Source of the DNA: Lachnospiraceae bacterium
GTDB taxonomy: Bacteria > Bacillota > Clostridia > Lachnospirales > Lachnospiraceae
Assembly (NCBI GenBank): GCA_017617545.1
Contig: JAFZVZ010000033.1
Span: 1 to 52,109 of the forward strand
Direction of reading: 5' to 3'
Length of the DNA: 52,109 bases
The translations under genes were made by a program, and so were the position numbers. The notes beneath the pieces are model-generated. The model had not been told where the DNA came from. It worked only from the letters and a program-made list of their open reading frames with translations, and did not search any database. Below, piece after piece: positions 51,258 through 52,109 of the stretch (its first letter is position 1; each line of letters starts with the position of its first letter).

Positions 51258-51755
51258 ATGATGGATAACGAAGCTTTGCAGGCACTCATTATGGAACATC
51301 TTGAGGCAATCGGCATCACCTGCACAACGGAAGAAATCGCCGGCAAGGAAACGATCGTTGCCGAGTATACCGGGGAAAGTGAAGATTTGCCCGAGGACTG
51401 CACGATCACAGTGGAAAATCTTACGGAGGATTCGACGGAGATCGGCGTTTTGATCACCGTATTTTCCGGATTCGATGAAACACAGACCGTCAATGTAGCA
51501 AGAGTAGTAGGAGAGCTCAACAAGTATCTTCAGCTCGGCTGTTTCTCCGTGATCGATGACGGGGCGCTGTTCCTGAACTATTGCTTCGTGCTGGATGAGG
51601 AGATGGGCGTCAACAATATGCTTGCGGCATTTCTCGCGTCGCTGGATGCAGTCTCCGCAGCAGCGATTGACGCAAAACAGCAGCTCCTGCCGTTGGTCAA
51701 AGGCGAGGTCACGGTCGAGCAGCTGTTGGAAGAGGGCCTTGTGGTTAATCAGTAA
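51258..51755 (+). CDS. Small YbjN/CesT-like protein 2
   Basis: A 165-residue acidic paralogue of the preceding small protein. Helix, ETIVAEYTGE strand, TITVENLTEDSTEIGVLITVF, a LGCFSVIDDGALFLNYCFVLDEE segment aligning with LGSFVLFEEANAVFFNH in its neighbour, and a helical end. Starts at 51258 (or 51261) behind GAGGAGGAG, five bases after the previous stop. Pattern similarity to chaperones of secreted proteins, together with context, is the only evidence. Confidence 0.55.
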   Translation: MMDNEALQALIMEHLEAIGITCTTEEIAGKETIVAEYTGESEDLPEDCTITVENLTEDSTEIGVLITVFSGFDETQTVNVARVVGELNKYLQLGCFSVIDDGALFLNYCFVLDEEMGVNNMLAAFLASLDAVSAAAIDAKQQLLPLVKGEVTVEQLLEEGLVVNQ

Positions 51756-51836
51756 CGAGGGAAGAGCAGATATCGTTCCGATTGTGTCGAGTTTACCTAG
51801 ATAAAATCCAATGATTAAGGTTATAGGAGACAAGCT

Positions 51837-52109
51837 ATGGAGCATACAGATAAAAATAATCTGGCAGATGGAAAGGCCGATGCCACTGATAAAGGCAGCG
51901 GAGCAGCGTCTGGAAGTTCCAGTGAACCGAAAAATGTGTCGGCAGACGTGACGGAAGTCCCTCCGAAATCAGAGCCCTCTGTAACATCACCGGCAACGGC
52001 ACCGGCACCAGCACCTGCAGCGCCACCGGCCCCGGCAGCAGACGTGGCAGCGGCACCAGCACCTGTACCTGACGCGGCAGCGGCACCGGCACCTGCAGCG
52101 CCACCGGCC
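51837..52109 (+). CDS. Third low-complexity protein, cut by window end
   Basis: The first 91 residues of an open frame that runs off the window. Residues 1-~40 are polar and acidic (Asp, Lys, Glu, Ser). From ~45 on it is a Pro/Ala array (repeats like PAPAPAAPPAPA) encoded by GCACCGGCACC-type DNA repeats. Resembles the repetitive N-terminal part of the 634-residue protein in kind, not in sequence. ATAGGAGAC precedes the ATG. Possibly a third cargo-like paralogue; the C-terminal domain lies outside the window. Confidence 0.55.
   Translation, partial: MEHTDKNNLADGKADATDKGSGAASGSSSEPKNVSADVTEVPPKSEPSVTSPATAPAPAPAAPPAPAADVAAAPAPVPDAAAAPAPAAPPA

Noticed and set aside
22103-52109. Prophage or R-type tailocin
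   Set aside because: No capsid, terminase, integrase, lysis or portal genes; the ATPase, DUF4255 and LysM tube protein point to an eCIS-like system.
1-52109. GGAAAATG as a polar chromosome-segregation (KOPS-like) motif
   Set aside because: Copies are about equal on both strands (16 and 15), so there is no visible polarity within this window.

Overview
The window reads as a chromosome segment of a moderately GC-rich Gram-positive Clostridia member, most likely Lachnospiraceae. This is inferred from gene content: DUF4358 lipoprotein beside MBOAT and DHHW proteins, a TIR/beta-propeller protein, a PadR-DUF1700-DUF4097 operon, and strong AGGAGG-type ribosome sites. No rRNA, tRNA, CRISPR array, transposase or integrase was seen.

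Left part (1-21.8 kb) is ordinary chromosome plus envelope genes. On the + strand: an orphan nuclease-like protein, a metallopeptidase-like lipoprotein, a phosphodiester glycosidase, a small membrane protein, a GH43 glycosidase behind a palindromic promoter, a MEMO1-AMMECR1 fusion with its radical SAM partner, a DHH phosphoesterase and a TIR-membrane-propeller protein. On the - strand: an acylation operon (DUF4358 lipoprotein, MBOAT, DHHW), an ECF sigma/anti-sigma pair whose promoter matches the one before the acylation operon, an XRE-TPR regulator, and the PadR-DUF1700-DUF4097 operon, whose leader is built from 101-bp tandem repeats that can fold over the ribosome site.

Right part (21.9-52.1 kb) is one co-directional locus for a contractile-injection-system (CIS, eCIS/PVC-like) particle: assembly chaperone, a start-less overlapping frame, tail tube, long disordered protein, LysM tube-cap protein, gpD-like hub, gp5-like spike, gp25, two baseplate J proteins, tail protein I, a conserved baseplate-associated protein, DUF4255, PAAR-like DUF4280 and an AAA+ ATPase. 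Interleaved are proteins not expected in such particles: a membrane-anchored pseudokinase, a membrane-anchored 24-repeat MORN protein, a cyclase-like domain without metal ligands, and a membrane HAMP-PP2C protein without most metal ligands. After the ATPase come two large paralogous low-complexity proteins, two small paralogous YbjN/CesT-like proteins, and the start of a third low-complexity protein cut by the window edge, which looks like a cargo-plus-chaperone array. No sheath gene and no first tube gene are present.

Most interesting: (1) three degenerate signalling enzymes (kinase, cyclase, PP2C) inside a CIS operon, resembling a dead version of the T6SS threonine-phosphorylation module; (2) the putative cargo/chaperone array; (3) a possible -1 frameshift or AUA start between the chaperone and a DUF6760-like frame; (4) the SD-masking tandem repeats; (5) an octamer, GGAAAATG, that occurs 31 times where about one is expected.
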